Shown: positions 27,807-37,948, numbered from the stretch's first letter. The stretch is DNA of 64,000 nt from Pedobacter roseus (GCF_014395225.1 NZ_CP060723.1:4960001-5024000), one strand, 5' to 3'. Numbers and translations are program-made. Notes: generated by a model not told the origin, from the sequence alone.

Positions 27807-30170
27807 TTAGCGAATTTTAAATTTATTTAATAATTTACCGAAAAAGTTAGAATCGTCTTCTTGCTGACCATAGCTTCCATAACCATATCCATAGCCATAA
27901 TCTTTATTGATGATGTCATTAACCACTATTCCTAAATTTTTCATTTTATTGCTTCTATATAGCTCCTCAACTATTTTCAGTTGATCCTTCTGTGTAACTT
28001 TTTGTCTAACCAAATACAATATTACATCAGCATAAGTAGACAATAATTGCGCATCAGTAATAATACCAACAGGAGGCGCATCCATTATAATGTAGTCAAA
28101 CTGCTTTTTTAAATCTTCGATTAACTGCGGAACTCTTTCATTCATTAATGTTTCTGCAGGATTAGGAGGTAAAGGTCCAGACGATATGATAAACATGTTT
28201 TTATTAATGCTTAAAGGCTGTATGATATTATGAACTTTTACATCTGAATTAATTGTATAATTACTAAAGCCTATAGTATTAGCCACCTCTAGCTTCGCTG
28301 ATAACCCTGGCTTCCTTAAATCTAGTTCCATCAGCAAAACTTTCTTGCCTGTTAAGGCTAAAATATTACCGAGGTTAATTGCTGTAAATGACTTCCCTTC
28401 TCCACTCATGCTTGAAGTTAAAAGAATAATTTTTTCTTCTTTTGTCTTTAAGTAAAAAGAAAGGTTTGTTCGTAATGCCCTAAACTGTTCTGATATTGCA
28501 GACCTTCCATGATTGGCTACAATTAAATTATCTGAACTTTCGTTATGACTAATTTCCCCAATGACAGGTACTTGCGTCAATCCAATAATTTGATCTTTGG
28601 TCTTTATAGAAGTATTTAACAGATCTTGGCCAAAAATTGCAATCATAGGCAGCAACACGCCTATAATTAGTCCTATTAGGTAGATGGTACTTTTCTTTGG
28701 ACTTATTGGTTTTACATTTGCCTTAGGCGGATCGATAGTCTTTGCAACAGATATATTTGAAGTTTTTGATATAGCTGTTTCCTCAGCCTTTTGCATTAAA
28801 AATATATAGAGTTCCTGCTTGATTTGTTGATTACGAGCTAATTTTAAGTAATTTTTTTCAATTTGTGGAACACCAGAAATTTGACCTTCAGCAGTATTCA
28901 ATTGACTTTTGAGTTTATCTCTAGTAAGAATGTATGAATTTTTTGTACTCTGTATGTTAGTCAGAATATCACTTCTAAGTCCTTGGATTTGCTTATCAAT
29001 ATTTTGTATAAAAGGGCTTTCTTCAGTAACACTTAATAACTGCCTTTCCCTTTCTACTAATAAACTATTGTATTGGCTCATTAAATTTGAGAAGACGAGA
29101 TCTTGGGGCAGCATTGAAGATGGAAAAACCCGTTTATTTTTCTCATAATCTTTTAAGTACTTCTCTAAATCGTTAAGTACTGTTACTTGTGTCTCGGCTT
29201 TAGCCAGCTCTGTAGAAAATTCACCTGTATTCTTGACTAAAAGTCTGCCTTGCTCACTCATATCAGCCAGCTGATTTTGCTGTTTAAAGCTTTCAACTTT
29301 ATTCTCAACATCACCAAGTTCCGAAGCGATTTTATTTAGACGCTCTTTTATAAATTTATACGTGCTATCAGCAATTGCATTTTTATCACTTAAATTGGCT
29401 TCCGTATATTTATTTATCAATGTATTTAAGATGTCTTCACCTTTATTGGGTAAAGAATATGATAAGCCTAAATCAATAATACTTACTTGTTTATTAGTTA
29501 CATTAACGGCTAATTGCGACATCAGTTCAGCAACACGTGAGTCAATTGATTTTACAACAACATAATATTCTGCATTATCAAATTTACCAATTTGATTTGG
29601 TTCAACTTGGATAACACCAACTCCATTTATGCTGAAGCTCTCGCCTAAACTAATTTCCTTTTCAAAATTTGGTGTACTAATTTTGATTCTATTGTTTGAA
29701 ATTTTCTGAACTTCAAATAAAGTAGTTTTGATTGTATCAACACCTTTTAAAATATTGAATTTAAACGGAGCATTATATAATTCACGACTAACCAGATTGC
29801 TTTTCTTTGTATATATGATATTAAGCTGCATTTGTCTAACAACCTGCTCCATTAAAAAGCGGGTTTTCAATATTTCAACTTCATTGTCAACAGAATTTTT
29901 GCTTCCCATTAATCCCCCTAAATCCATCAATGCTCCAGCTTGTTTAGCGATATTACCACCCTTCTCATCATCATTAACCAAAAGCTTAGCATTTATCTGA
30001 AATGTTGGCGGCGTGTATAGTATATAGGTAAAGGCAATAGCCAAACAGATGAATATACTCATTAAAAACCACGGCCATTTTTCAATTAGCTTGCCAAATA
30101 GTTCTTTTAGGTTTATACTCTCAACTTCCTCTTGATTTTTCACTGTATTTTTATCAGGTATATTATTCAT
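27807..30170 (-). CDS. wzc: polysaccharide biosynthesis tyrosine autokinase (Wzc family)
   Basis: Inner-membrane BY-kinase that controls chain length and export. 787 residues. A Wzz-type membrane segment lies near 33-52 (WPWFLMSIFICLAIAFTYIL) and a second near 498-518. Between them is a periplasmic coiled-coil region with a GNVR-like part. The cytoplasmic kinase has Walker A SSMSGEGKSFTAINLG, Walker A' LMELDLRKPG and Walker B YIIMDAPPVG. A tyrosine-rich tail, YGYGYGYGSYGQQ, near the C-terminus is the autophosphorylation cluster. It lies 12 bp after wza and near its PHP-type phosphatase. Confidence 0.95.
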   Translation of the reverse strand: MNNIPDKNTVKNQEEVESINLKELFGKLIEKWPWFLMSIFICLAIAFTYILYTPPTFQINAKLLVNDDEKGGNIAKQAGALMDLGGLMGSKNSVDNEVEILKTRFLMEQVVRQMQLNIIYTKKSNLVSRELYNAPFKFNILKGVDTIKTTLFEVQKISNNRIKISTPNFEKEISLGESFSINGVGVIQVEPNQIGKFDNAEYYVVVKSIDSRVAELMSQLAVNVTNKQVSIIDLGLSYSLPNKGEDILNTLINKYTEANLSDKNAIADSTYKFIKERLNKIASELGDVENKVESFKQQNQLADMSEQGRLLVKNTGEFSTELAKAETQVTVLNDLEKYLKDYEKNKRVFPSSMLPQDLVFSNLMSQYNSLLVERERQLLSVTEESPFIQNIDKQIQGLRSDILTNIQSTKNSYILTRDKLKSQLNTAEGQISGVPQIEKNYLKLARNQQIKQELYIFLMQKAEETAISKTSNISVAKTIDPPKANVKPISPKKSTIYLIGLIIGVLLPMIAIFGQDLLNTSIKTKDQIIGLTQVPVIGEISHNESSDNLIVANHGRSAISEQFRALRTNLSFYLKTKEEKIILLTSSMSGEGKSFTAINLGNILALTGKKVLLMELDLRKPGLSAKLEVANTIGFSNYTINSDVKVHNIIQPLSINKNMFIISSGPLPPNPAETLMNERVPQLIEDLKKQFDYIIMDAPPVGIITDAQLLSTYADVILYLVRQKVTQKDQLKIVEELYRSNKMKNLGIVVNDIINKDYGYGYGYGSYGQQEDDSNFFGKLLNKFKIR

Positions 30171-30182
30171 TAAATGGTTAGA

Positions 30183-30980
30183 TTATCTGAAGCTTGAAAT
30201 TGCTAAAACAATTACAGAAACAACCGAAGCTATTACACCTATAGTTTGGATTTGAGCAGAATTAGAGGCTGACACTTTACGTTTATTGGGTTCCACGTAA
30301 ATTACGTCATTCTGTCTCAGATAATAAAAAGGACTATTAAAGATTTCACTAGAATTAAGATTTAATCGTGCAAATTCTTTCTTACCATTATTATCCCTAA
30401 CAATCAGTACATTTTCACGCTTGCCGTAGATAGTTAAATCGCCGGCTAAACTCAAAGCATCTAAAATACTTACCTTTTCATTTGGCAAAGTATACGCTGA
30501 AGGCGAACTTACCTCTCCAAGAACACTTACTTTGAAATTTGAAAAACGAAGTTGAACATTAGGCTCTTTGTAGAACAGACTAGCCTTATCTCTGATGAGT
30601 TCCCTAGCCTGATAAGTTGTAAGGCCAGCAACTTTAACTTTTCCAATTAAAGAAAGTTCAATTTCTCCGTTCTTATCAACTAAGAAACCTGTGTTCTGCG
30701 TACTCAAGCTATTATTAGTATTGCCTCCTAAGGAAGGTGTCGAAGCCGCTTGATTTATAATTGCTCCGCTTTGAGGATTTAAGGTAAATACATTAATACT
30801 TAATATATCATCAGATTGAATTATAGGTTCAGTAAACTTAATTGCATTATCAAGCTGCGCTTGATTTACAGTTTGAATATCTTGGAAATAAGCAATTTTT
30901 TTATTACTAATACAAGACGATGTAAAAATTATAACAAGGAATAAACTTGCCATTTTTATTAGAGAACTATTTCTATTCAT
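30183..30980 (-). CDS. wza: polysaccharide export lipoprotein (Wza family)
   Basis: Outer-membrane export protein through which the polymer leaves the cell. From MNRNSSLIKMASLFLVIIFT it has a lipoprotein signal with the lipobox TSSC (Cys about 22). The poly-export domain (IIQSDDILSINVFTLNP) and SLBB-like part (VSVLGEVSSPSAYTLPNEKV) follow, then a C-terminal hydrophobic segment. About 265 residues, shorter than E. coli Wza but usual for Bacteroidota. A longer in-frame ATG at 31013 would push the signal peptide inward. Confidence 0.93.
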   Translation of the reverse strand: MNRNSSLIKMASLFLVIIFTSSCISNKKIAYFQDIQTVNQAQLDNAIKFTEPIIQSDDILSINVFTLNPQSGAIINQAASTPSLGGNTNNSLSTQNTGFLVDKNGEIELSLIGKVKVAGLTTYQARELIRDKASLFYKEPNVQLRFSNFKVSVLGEVSSPSAYTLPNEKVSILDALSLAGDLTIYGKRENVLIVRDNNGKKEFARLNLNSSEIFNSPFYYLRQNDVIYVEPNKRKVSASNSAQIQTIGVIASVVSVIVLAISSFR

Positions 30981-31137
30981 AAGTATATGTCCGCCTAAAA
31001 TGAAATTGACCATTTTAAACAGCTTGCAAACTTAATCATTTAATTGTAATATCTAAAAACCTTATTCTTCAGAAATTAAAACTAAGAAAAATTAAGTTTA
31101 AGTAATTTAGTATTTATATATAAATCCAAGAGTTCGA

Positions 31138-31878
31138 TTAAGCATAAACTGAGCCGAAAATTTCCTGATTTTTAAAAGGATAGTTTCCCAAAAGATCATA
31201 CAACTTACCAGATTGTACAGCATCGGTTAATGTACTTAAATGTTTATCGTGATGCAGATCAGTCCCGGCAAGATCGTACATTTTTTCTTTTAGCAAAACC
31301 TCTGCCAGTTGCTTAACATCTTTACCATAATACCCTATGATAGAAAGCAGATTTAATTGTAGTAAACAGCCCTTTTCTTTAAATCGCTTTAATTTATTTT
31401 TATCTTTAAAGTAAAAGATATATCGTTCGGGATGAGCTAATATAGGTTTATATCCTTTGATTTCAACATCAAAAATGGTTTTACTAATCCCTGGACTTTC
31501 ATTCAAATAAGACATTTCTATAAGCAGGTGTTTTGAATCCAGAGAACATAACTGTTCATTTAAATTAAAGTCCTGGTCAATCATATATTCTGCTCCAGCA
31601 TTCAATTTCAAAGATACATTGGCAATATCTAAAGCACTTTGTAATAACGCTTTTGCAGAAGAAATGGTTTCAAATGTATTAGGATAAAGTTCTTTGTAAA
31701 TATGTGGAGTACAAATTAATTGTTCGAAACCCAGCTCCTGAAGTGATTTTACAAAGCGTAATGAAGTTGCCACATCAGGCGATCCGTCATCAATGCCTGG
31801 TAAAATATGAGAGTGCATATCAATACCTAACCAAGAGATATCAGTGACCTTATTTTTTTTACTAAAAAAACTTAACAT
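31138..31878 (-). CDS. PHP-type protein-tyrosine phosphatase (YwqE/CpsB family)
   Basis: Metal-dependent phosphatase of the PHP fold that removes phosphate from the Wzc tyrosine tail. 246 residues. GIDMHSHILPGIDDGSPD near residues 17-35 gives the first metal ligands (HxH), CTPHIYKELYPNTF the next His, LAHPERYIFY the HPER motif, and LAGTDLHHD the last ligands. It lies upstream of wza and wzc on the same strand, the usual kinase-phosphatase arrangement. Confidence 0.93.
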   Translation of the reverse strand: MLSFFSKKNKVTDISWLGIDMHSHILPGIDDGSPDVATSLRFVKSLQELGFEQLICTPHIYKELYPNTFETISSAKALLQSALDIANVSLKLNAGAEYMIDQDFNLNEQLCSLDSKHLLIEMSYLNESPGISKTIFDVEIKGYKPILAHPERYIFYFKDKNKLKRFKEKGCLLQLNLLSIIGYYGKDVKQLAEVLLKEKMYDLAGTDLHHDKHLSTLTDAVQSGKLYDLLGNYPFKNQEIFGSVYA

Positions 31879-32226
31879 ATAATTGATGAAGAGTTGGGAT
31901 TTAAAATTATTAGCACTAATTGTTCAATTTTTAATTAAATTAATAATTCACTCCATATTAAACAACAAAAGCCCTAATTTATTATGCAATATGCAATGAT
32001 AGATTAGAAATAAAAACAAAGATAGCGATAATGGATTTAAAAGTAGATCAAAACAGACAAAAAGTCGAGATTTTGTCTAATTTTAATTCACTGCCAAACT
32101 TATTAAATTATCAAAATCATTATAACATGATTTTTTCTATAATTAAACTTATGTCAAACGAAAGAAAATTAGGCTCCAATTTAATTACTAATCTATTGAT
32201 TAGTATTTCAAAAAGAGCTCTTAGAT
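31879..32226. other. intergenic, no supported gene
   Basis: 348 bp, AT-rich. A 76-codon plus-strand frame starts at 32031 but overlaps the end of the dehydrogenase gene and has no recognizable feature, so I do not call it. The region probably holds the promoter of the phosphatase-wza-wzc operon. Confidence 0.45.
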
Positions 32227-33510
32227 TTATAGTCTGGCATCCGCTAAATTCCTGTTTATAAAAGATTTTGTATCAAATATTATTGCACCCTTTTCTTTAA
32301 AATTCACATAATCAACATCCAAAAACTGCCTGTGAGCAACCGCTAAGATTATCAGATCATAATGTTTAAATTGAGTATCCTGGATCATATCAATATTATA
32401 TTCTGCTTTTACTTCAGCTGAGTTTGCCCATGGATCGTATACATCTACTTCCATACTAAAAGATTTTAACTCCTTGTAAATATCTATTACCCTGGTATTA
32501 CGTGTATCTGGGCAGTTCTCTTTAAAAGCAAACCCCAAAATTAGCGCTTTAGCACCATTGATCATTTTATCTTTGGCCACCAACATCTTGATCACCTTAT
32601 TGGCTACAAACATGCCCATGTTATCATTTACCCTACGCCCGGAGAGAATTACTTCTGGTTTGTAACCCAAAGCTTCTGCTTTATGTACCAAATAATAGGG
32701 ATCCACACCAATGCAATGCCCGCCGACTAAGCCTGGTTTGTAGTTTAGAAAATTCCATTTGGTTGCAGCAGCAGCAAGCACATCAGCTGTGTCAATATTC
32801 ATACGATCGAAGATTAAAGCCAATTCATTCACAAAAGAAATGTTAACATCCCTTTGGGCGTTTTCGATAGCTTTTGAAGCTTCTGCCACTTTAATACTGG
32901 GCGCTAAATGTGTTCCTGCAGTAATGATCGAAGCATAAAGCTGATCAATTTCTTTAGAAATAGTAGGGGTAGAGCCTGAGGTTACTTTTTTAATTTTTGT
33001 AAGTGTATTTATTTTATCTCCCGGGTTAATCCGTTCTGGTGAATAACCACAGAAAAAATCGACGTTATATTTTAGTCCAGAGATTTTCTCTAAAACAGGT
33101 ACACAATCTTCTTCGGTACAGCCAGGGTAAACGGTGGATTCATAAATCACAATATCATCTGCTTTGAGCAGAATACCCAACATTTTACTTGCTGCCAGCA
33201 ATGGCTCCAAATCCGGTCTTTTGAGATGATCAATAGGTGTTGGAACAGTAACAATATATACATTGCAAGCCGCTAGATCGGGTAAACTCGAACTTAAAGT
33301 TAATCCAGCATCATTACCTTCCGAATTACATACAATTTCCAAATCTTCCAGATTAGCTTCATGAGTACGATCTTCTATTCGCTTTAGCTCTTCAACACGG
33401 CTTTCGTTTGTATCAAAACCAATGACTTTATACTTTTTAGCAAATTCTATTGCAAGTGGTAATCCGACATAACCCAAACCTATAACGGCAATTTGCTTTT
33501 TTGTATTCAT
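32227..33510 (-). CDS. UDP-sugar 6-dehydrogenase (WbpO/TviB type)
   Basis: Oxidizes C6 of a UDP-N-acetylhexosamine or UDP-glucose to the uronic acid. 427 residues with three domains: NAD-binding IAVIGLGYVGLPLAIEFAKK, the central helical part, and the UDP-binding C-terminal domain with ILGFAFKENCPDTRNTRV. The catalytic Cys lies in GLVGGHCIGVDPYYLVHKAE. The pattern is closer to TviB/WbpO/VipA (UDP-GlcNAc/GalNAc 6-dehydrogenase) than to UDP-glucose dehydrogenase, but the substrate is not certain. It provides the acidic sugar of the polymer. Confidence 0.9.
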   Translation of the reverse strand: MNTKKQIAVIGLGYVGLPLAIEFAKKYKVIGFDTNESRVEELKRIEDRTHEANLEDLEIVCNSEGNDAGLTLSSSLPDLAACNVYIVTVPTPIDHLKRPDLEPLLAASKMLGILLKADDIVIYESTVYPGCTEEDCVPVLEKISGLKYNVDFFCGYSPERINPGDKINTLTKIKKVTSGSTPTISKEIDQLYASIITAGTHLAPSIKVAEASKAIENAQRDVNISFVNELALIFDRMNIDTADVLAAAATKWNFLNYKPGLVGGHCIGVDPYYLVHKAEALGYKPEVILSGRRVNDNMGMFVANKVIKMLVAKDKMINGAKALILGFAFKENCPDTRNTRVIDIYKELKSFSMEVDVYDPWANSAEVKAEYNIDMIQDTQFKHYDLIILAVAHRQFLDVDYVNFKEKGAIIFDTKSFINRNLADARL

Positions 33511-33655
33511 TTTTTCTTTCGGTGATTGGACAAAGATAAAACAAATAAGAAAGGTTTAATTCGATTGATTATTACTGGAGGAATTTTTGGGTCACAAAAT
33601 CTTAAAAAGAAAAATACGGAAAATGGATTTAGCTAAATAAAGTATTTTATATATT

Positions 33656-33852
33656 GAAAGATTCTTCGCTTCGCTACCATAGAAAGAATCCATTAGCACG
33701 CCCGTCATTCCCGCGCAGGCGGGAATCTTAAAGCGCTTGCATTACGATTCCCAATCGAGTTGGGAATGACGATCTCGCGCAACCTATTATTTTGCCAAAA
33801 AGCTCTGTCTTTTATATTGATTTTGTGAAATAATTATCCCTCAAAATGACAA
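33656..33852. repeat. interspersed palindromic repeat, copy 1
   Basis: Non-coding block with nested inverted repeats, such as ATTCCCGCGCAGGCGGGAAT (33707-33726) and ATTCCCAATCGAGTTGGGAAT. Its right half, from GGAATGACGATCTCGCGC through TTTTGCCAAAAAGCTCTGTC to a TTATCCCTCAAAATGAC end, recurs at 53681-53962 and in weaker form at 56273-56476. It looks like a REP/MITE-type element scattered through the genome. Confidence 0.75.
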
Positions 33853-33918
33853 AGCGATAAAAAAATATCCGATAAGTACAAGTGTATTTACCGGAGATTA
33901 ACAAGGATAATATTTTAG

Positions 33919-34785
33919 TTAAAAATTACTTATCTGTTTTAACAGATAACTACCATAGCCACTTTTTACCAATGGCGTAGCAATAGCTTTTAGTTGTTCT
34001 GTATCGATAAAACCCATACGGTAGGCTACTTCTTCAATACATCCAATTTTTAAGCCTTGGCGCTCTTCTATGATCTGGACAAACTGCCCAGCCTGCATTA
34101 ACGAAGTAAATGTTCCGGTATCTAACCAAGCTGTTCCACGACTTAACACACCTACTTTTAATTTACCACGCTCTAAATAAACACGGTTTACATCGGTAAT
34201 TTCATATTCTCCACGCGGCGAGGGTTTAATGTTCTTTGCGATTTCGACTACCTCATTATCGTAGAAATATAATCCTGGCACTGCATAATCAGATTTTGGC
34301 TGAACAGGTTTTTCTTCAATTGAAATAGCCTTTTTATCGGCGTCAAACTCAACTACACCGTAACGTTCAGGATCTGCTACCTGATAAGCAAATACTACAC
34401 CGCCATTAGGATCAGAGCTGGCCTGTAATAATTTCGCCATCCCGTCACCATGAAAAATATTATCACCCAATACCAAAGCAACCTTATCTTTACCAATAAA
34501 TTCTTCACCGATTACGAAGGCCTGTGCCAAACCGTTTGGCTCATCCTGCACGGCGTAACTAAACTTACAACCTAAGGTTGATCCATCACCTAATAGTTTC
34601 TCAAAATTAGGTAGATCGTGTGGGGTAGAAATAATCAGAATTTCCTTTATCCCTGCTAACATTAGAGTAGATAAAGGATAATAGATCATCGGTTTATCGT
34701 AAACCGGCATCATTTGTTTACTACAAGCCAAAGTTAAGGGATGCAAACGCGTTCCGCTACCACCAGCTAAGATTATACCTTTCAT
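33919..34785 (-). CDS. rfbA: glucose-1-phosphate thymidylyltransferase
   Basis: First step to dTDP-rhamnose: dTTP plus glucose-1-phosphate to dTDP-glucose. 288 residues. KGIILAGGSGTRLHPLTLACSKQMMPVYDKPMIYYPLSTL is the RmlA N-terminus; LGDNIFHGDG and VEFDADKKAISIEEKP are further motifs. It is the last gene of a four-gene rml cluster (order on the minus strand B-C-D-A). Confidence 0.97.
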   Translation of the reverse strand: MKGIILAGGSGTRLHPLTLACSKQMMPVYDKPMIYYPLSTLMLAGIKEILIISTPHDLPNFEKLLGDGSTLGCKFSYAVQDEPNGLAQAFVIGEEFIGKDKVALVLGDNIFHGDGMAKLLQASSDPNGGVVFAYQVADPERYGVVEFDADKKAISIEEKPVQPKSDYAVPGLYFYDNEVVEIAKNIKPSPRGEYEITDVNRVYLERGKLKVGVLSRGTAWLDTGTFTSLMQAGQFVQIIEERQGLKIGCIEEVAYRMGFIDTEQLKAIATPLVKSGYGSYLLKQISNF

Positions 34786-34840
34786 ATTACATTTGAGATT
34801 TGAGATATTAGATTTGAAACGAATGGCTCTATCTAAACAT

Positions 34841-35710
34841 CTATATTGCTTCTAATTTATTAATTTGTTTTATACACTCCACCAAACTATCTCTCCAATA
34901 AGGGATTTCCAAATTAAAAGTTTCTTTTATTTTAGTTTTATCCATTACCGAAAATGCGGGACGGGTAGCTTTAGTTGGATAAGCAGATCCTGGAATAGGG
35001 TTTACTTTAACTTTTGTTTCGCTGATATCAAAAATGGCTCTTGCGAAGTCGAACCATGATGTTATGCCTTCATTGCTGTAATGATATAATCCGTAAACAT
35101 TTGATGAAGATGCAATGATATCAAGAATAGCATTTGCAAGATCTATAGCATAGGTTGGTGTACCTACCTGATCGGCTATAATATTTAGCTCATCACGTTC
35201 AGCGCCAAGCTTCAACATCGTTTTTACGAAATTATTAGCATATTCAGAATATAACCAGCTGGTACGGATGATGAAATGGGCAGGTAGTATTGAAGCTACA
35301 GCTTTTTCTCCATCAAGTTTCGTTAAGCCATAAACATTGATCGGTTCTGCCTCATCATCTTCCTTTAGCAATTTTACTTCATTTCCTTCGAAAACGAAAT
35401 CAGTAGAAACATGTACAAGTGTTGCGCCATTGGCCAAACAAGCCGAAGCCAGGTAAGAGGCACCAGTTTCATTAATGGCTTTTGCCAGATTAAACTCATC
35501 TTCTGCCTTATCAACAGCCGTGTAGGCTGCACAATTGATTACATAAGCAGGTTTTTGTTTAGCTAAAAGATCATTTAAACCACTTTCATTTAAAATATTG
35601 GCATCTTGTTCAGCTGGAAAAACAATTTCTGTAATTCCTCTTCGTTCCGCAACTACCTTTAAACACTGGCCTAATTGTCCACCAGCACCAATTACTAATG
35701 TTTTACTCAT
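34841..35710 (-). CDS. rfbD: dTDP-4-dehydrorhamnose reductase
   Basis: Last step of dTDP-L-rhamnose synthesis. SDR-type, 289 residues. LVIGAGGQLGQCLKVVAE is the NAD(P) motif, VINCAAYTAVDKAEDE the RmlD signature, VHVSTDFVFEG and VYGLTKLDGEKAV hold the catalytic Thr/Ser and Tyr-x3-Lys. It overlaps rfbC by 4 bp. Confidence 0.96.
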   Translation of the reverse strand: MSKTLVIGAGGQLGQCLKVVAERRGITEIVFPAEQDANILNESGLNDLLAKQKPAYVINCAAYTAVDKAEDEFNLAKAINETGASYLASACLANGATLVHVSTDFVFEGNEVKLLKEDDEAEPINVYGLTKLDGEKAVASILPAHFIIRTSWLYSEYANNFVKTMLKLGAERDELNIIADQVGTPTYAIDLANAILDIIASSSNVYGLYHYSNEGITSWFDFARAIFDISETKVKVNPIPGSAYPTKATRPAFSVMDKTKIKETFNLEIPYWRDSLVECIKQINKLEAI

Positions 35711-36255
35711 ATATGCTGTAGTTTGGCAAATGGTTTTAAAACTAGATCTTTATCAGATACAGCCTGATCTTTTTCCGGGATCAGCCAATCGATATTCAAA
35801 TCTGAATCATTATAAATCACTCCTGTTTCTGAGGCTTTATTGAAAAAGTTATCACATTTATATAAAAACTCTGCCGTTTCACTTAATACTGAGAAGCCAT
35901 GTACAAATCCTCTAGGAATGTATAATTGCAGCTTGTTCTCTGCACTTAACCGTACCGCAATGTGTTTACCATACGTTGGTGAGCTCGGCCGTACATCTAC
36001 GGCAACATCCAATACCTCACCTTTGGTCACACGAACCAATTTTGCCTGTGCGAACTCTCCTGTTTGGGCATGCAAGCCACGGATTACCCCATAAGAAGAG
36101 TAAGATTGATTATCTTGTACAAACCTTCCTGATAAACCCGTTTTTTCTTCAAAAGTATTTTGATTAAAGCTTTCGAAAAAATAACCCCTGGGATCTTCAA
36201 AGACCCTTGGTTTAATAATTAAGCAGTCTTTTAATCCTGTTTGTTCGATTTCCAT
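35707..36255 (-). CDS. rfbC: dTDP-4-dehydrorhamnose 3,5-epimerase
   Basis: RmlC cupin, 182 residues from MEIEQTGLKDCLIIKPRVF (ATG 36255). DPRGYFFESFNQNTFEEKTG, the catalytic His in VIRGLHAQTGEFAQAKLV, GEVLDVAVDVRPSSPTYG and YIPRGFVHGFSVLSE are all present. The ATG overlaps the last base of the rfbB stop; a longer frame start at 36321 would run far into rfbB and is rejected. Confidence 0.96.
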   Translation of the reverse strand: MEIEQTGLKDCLIIKPRVFEDPRGYFFESFNQNTFEEKTGLSGRFVQDNQSYSSYGVIRGLHAQTGEFAQAKLVRVTKGEVLDVAVDVRPSSPTYGKHIAVRLSAENKLQLYIPRGFVHGFSVLSETAEFLYKCDNFFNKASETGVIYNDSDLNIDWLIPEKDQAVSDKDLVLKPFAKLQHI

Positions 36256-37307
36256 TATTTGGTACTGTACTGTTGTTCGTAATAAGATTGATAATTGCCA
36301 GAAGTTACGTTGTTTAACCAATCTTCATTTTGTAAATACCAGTCAACCGTTTTCGCTAGCCCTTCTTCAAACTGTAGGCTAGGTACCCAATCCAGTTGAT
36401 TTTGCAGCTTACTAGAATCTATGGCATAACGTAAATCATGACCAGCCCGGTCAGTTACATAGGTAATCAGTTTGGCTGATTCACCTGCTTCGCGGCCTAA
36501 CTTTTGATCCATGATGGTACAAAGTAAATTGATCAGGTCAATATTCTTCCACTCGTTATGTCCGCCAATATTATAAGTATCCCCAGTTTTTGAATTATGG
36601 AAAATCACGTCGATTGCCCTGGCATGATCTTCTACCCATAACCAATCGCGCACGTTTTCACCTTTACCATAAACTGGAACAGGTTTGTTATTTTTGATAT
36701 TATTGATGGCTAATGGAATCAGTTTCTCTGGAAAATGATGCGAGCCATAATTGTTAGAGCAATTTGAAATTACGCAATCCATGCCATAGGTATCGTGATA
36801 TGCCCTCACAAAATGATCAGAGCTTGCTTTTGAGGCCGAGTATGGACTATGCGGATCGTAAGCGGTTGTTTCAGTAAACATACCTTCTTCACCTAACGCA
36901 CCATATACCTCATCGGTACTCACGTGGTAAAAGCGTTTTTTATCATAATCACCTTTCCAATATTCGCGTGCAGCATTTAATAAATTTACGGTCCCAATTA
37001 CATTGGTAATCACAAAAGCTGTAGGATCGGAGATAGAACGATCTACGTGGCTTTCTGCTGCAAGGTGAATAACTGCATCAAAGTTTTCTGTTTTGAACAG
37101 ATCAAACATTGCAGAAGCATCTGTGATGTCTTCTTTAACAAATCTATAATTTGGCTTATTTTCAATATCGGTTAAGTTAGCCAGATTACCAGCATAGGTA
37201 AGCTTATCTAAATTGACGATTTCGTATCCAGGATAGTTATTGACGAAACGGCGGACTACATGAGAGCCAATAAAGCCCGCACCACCAGTGATTAAGATTT
37301 TTTTCAC
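36255..37307 (-). CDS. rfbB: dTDP-glucose 4,6-dehydratase
   Basis: Second step to dTDP-rhamnose. 350 residues. ILITGGAGFIGSHVVRRFVN is the NAD motif; HLAAESHVDRSISDP and HVSTDEVYGALGE with YSASKASSDHFVRAYHDTYG (Tyr-x3-Lys) and NCSNNYGSHHFPEKLIPL are diagnostic. It is the first gene of the rml cluster, and its upstream gap likely holds the promoter. Confidence 0.97.
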   Translation of the reverse strand: MKKILITGGAGFIGSHVVRRFVNNYPGYEIVNLDKLTYAGNLANLTDIENKPNYRFVKEDITDASAMFDLFKTENFDAVIHLAAESHVDRSISDPTAFVITNVIGTVNLLNAAREYWKGDYDKKRFYHVSTDEVYGALGEEGMFTETTAYDPHSPYSASKASSDHFVRAYHDTYGMDCVISNCSNNYGSHHFPEKLIPLAINNIKNNKPVPVYGKGENVRDWLWVEDHARAIDVIFHNSKTGDTYNIGGHNEWKNIDLINLLCTIMDQKLGREAGESAKLITYVTDRAGHDLRYAIDSSKLQNQLDWVPSLQFEEGLAKTVDWYLQNEDWLNNVTSGNYQSYYEQQYSTK

Positions 37308-37837
37308 AGTTATAAATGCTTTTCAATGGGCTAAAGTAAGTTAGATTTAACTGAATTACAACTAATTTGGTATTCATAATATCCAATTTACACCTTTGAA
37401 ATAAATAATAAAAATAAAACCAATGCACATATTGATTTTCTGAATTCTCTTGGTGCATAATTAGTTGTCGATGTTATCTATTGCTAATAGCCTTATTACT
37501 AAATGGTAGTAATTTTCATCTGCTAATATATATGCTTTTCCTGGTAACCTATTTAGTCCGATATATCATTATAGCATAGAAATAGGTAGGTGACTAATGG
37601 TATCTTAATTATTATGATATTCTGATAGACATTTTCAAAATCACCATATAACTTAACAGGTCCATTTATTGAAAATAATAGAAATCCAGACATGTAACAC
37701 CGGGGATATAAACTAAAAAAATAGTTTTCAACATTAAAAATAATTTTTGTTAATAATTAATGGAAGATAAATAAACTATGATGGATAATTTCGAATAACT
37801 TAACGTTATAATTACACTAACCTAATAAACCAAACCT
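37308..37837. other. 530-bp gap upstream of the capsule locus, no gene seen
   Basis: AT-rich and without a convincing frame; a 73-codon minus frame at 37237-37458 is a shadow overlapping rfbB. As the region upstream of the outermost capsule gene, it probably carries the main promoter of the rml end of the locus. I could not fix a -33/-7 pair. Confidence 0.4.
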
Positions 37838-37948
37838 ATGAGCACATTTCTTTTGATCACAGCACTATTTTATTTTGTTTCTTTTGGATTAATGCTTTAC
37901 TGCTATTTCTCAGCTGAGCAGATTCCCAGCGATGATGAAAAATTTTAA
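37838..37948 (+). CDS. 36-residue single-pass membrane peptide
   Basis: ATG at 37838, stop at 37946-37948. The sequence begins MSTFLLITALFYFVSFGLML and continues with a short acidic tail IPSDDEKF. One membrane helix fills most of it. A second small frame of the same design (helix then acidic end) exists at 55941-56036. No family recognized. Support is the clean design and its isolation between long AT-rich stretches. Confidence 0.45.
   Translation: MSTFLLITALFYFVSFGLMLYCYFSAEQIPSDDEKF

Noticed and set aside
32031..32261. 76-codon plus-strand frame
   Set aside because: Overlaps the dehydrogenase end, no recognizable composition or neighbour.
36256..36321. Longer N-terminus of rfbC
   Set aside because: The added residues lie within rfbB and do not match RmlC proteins.
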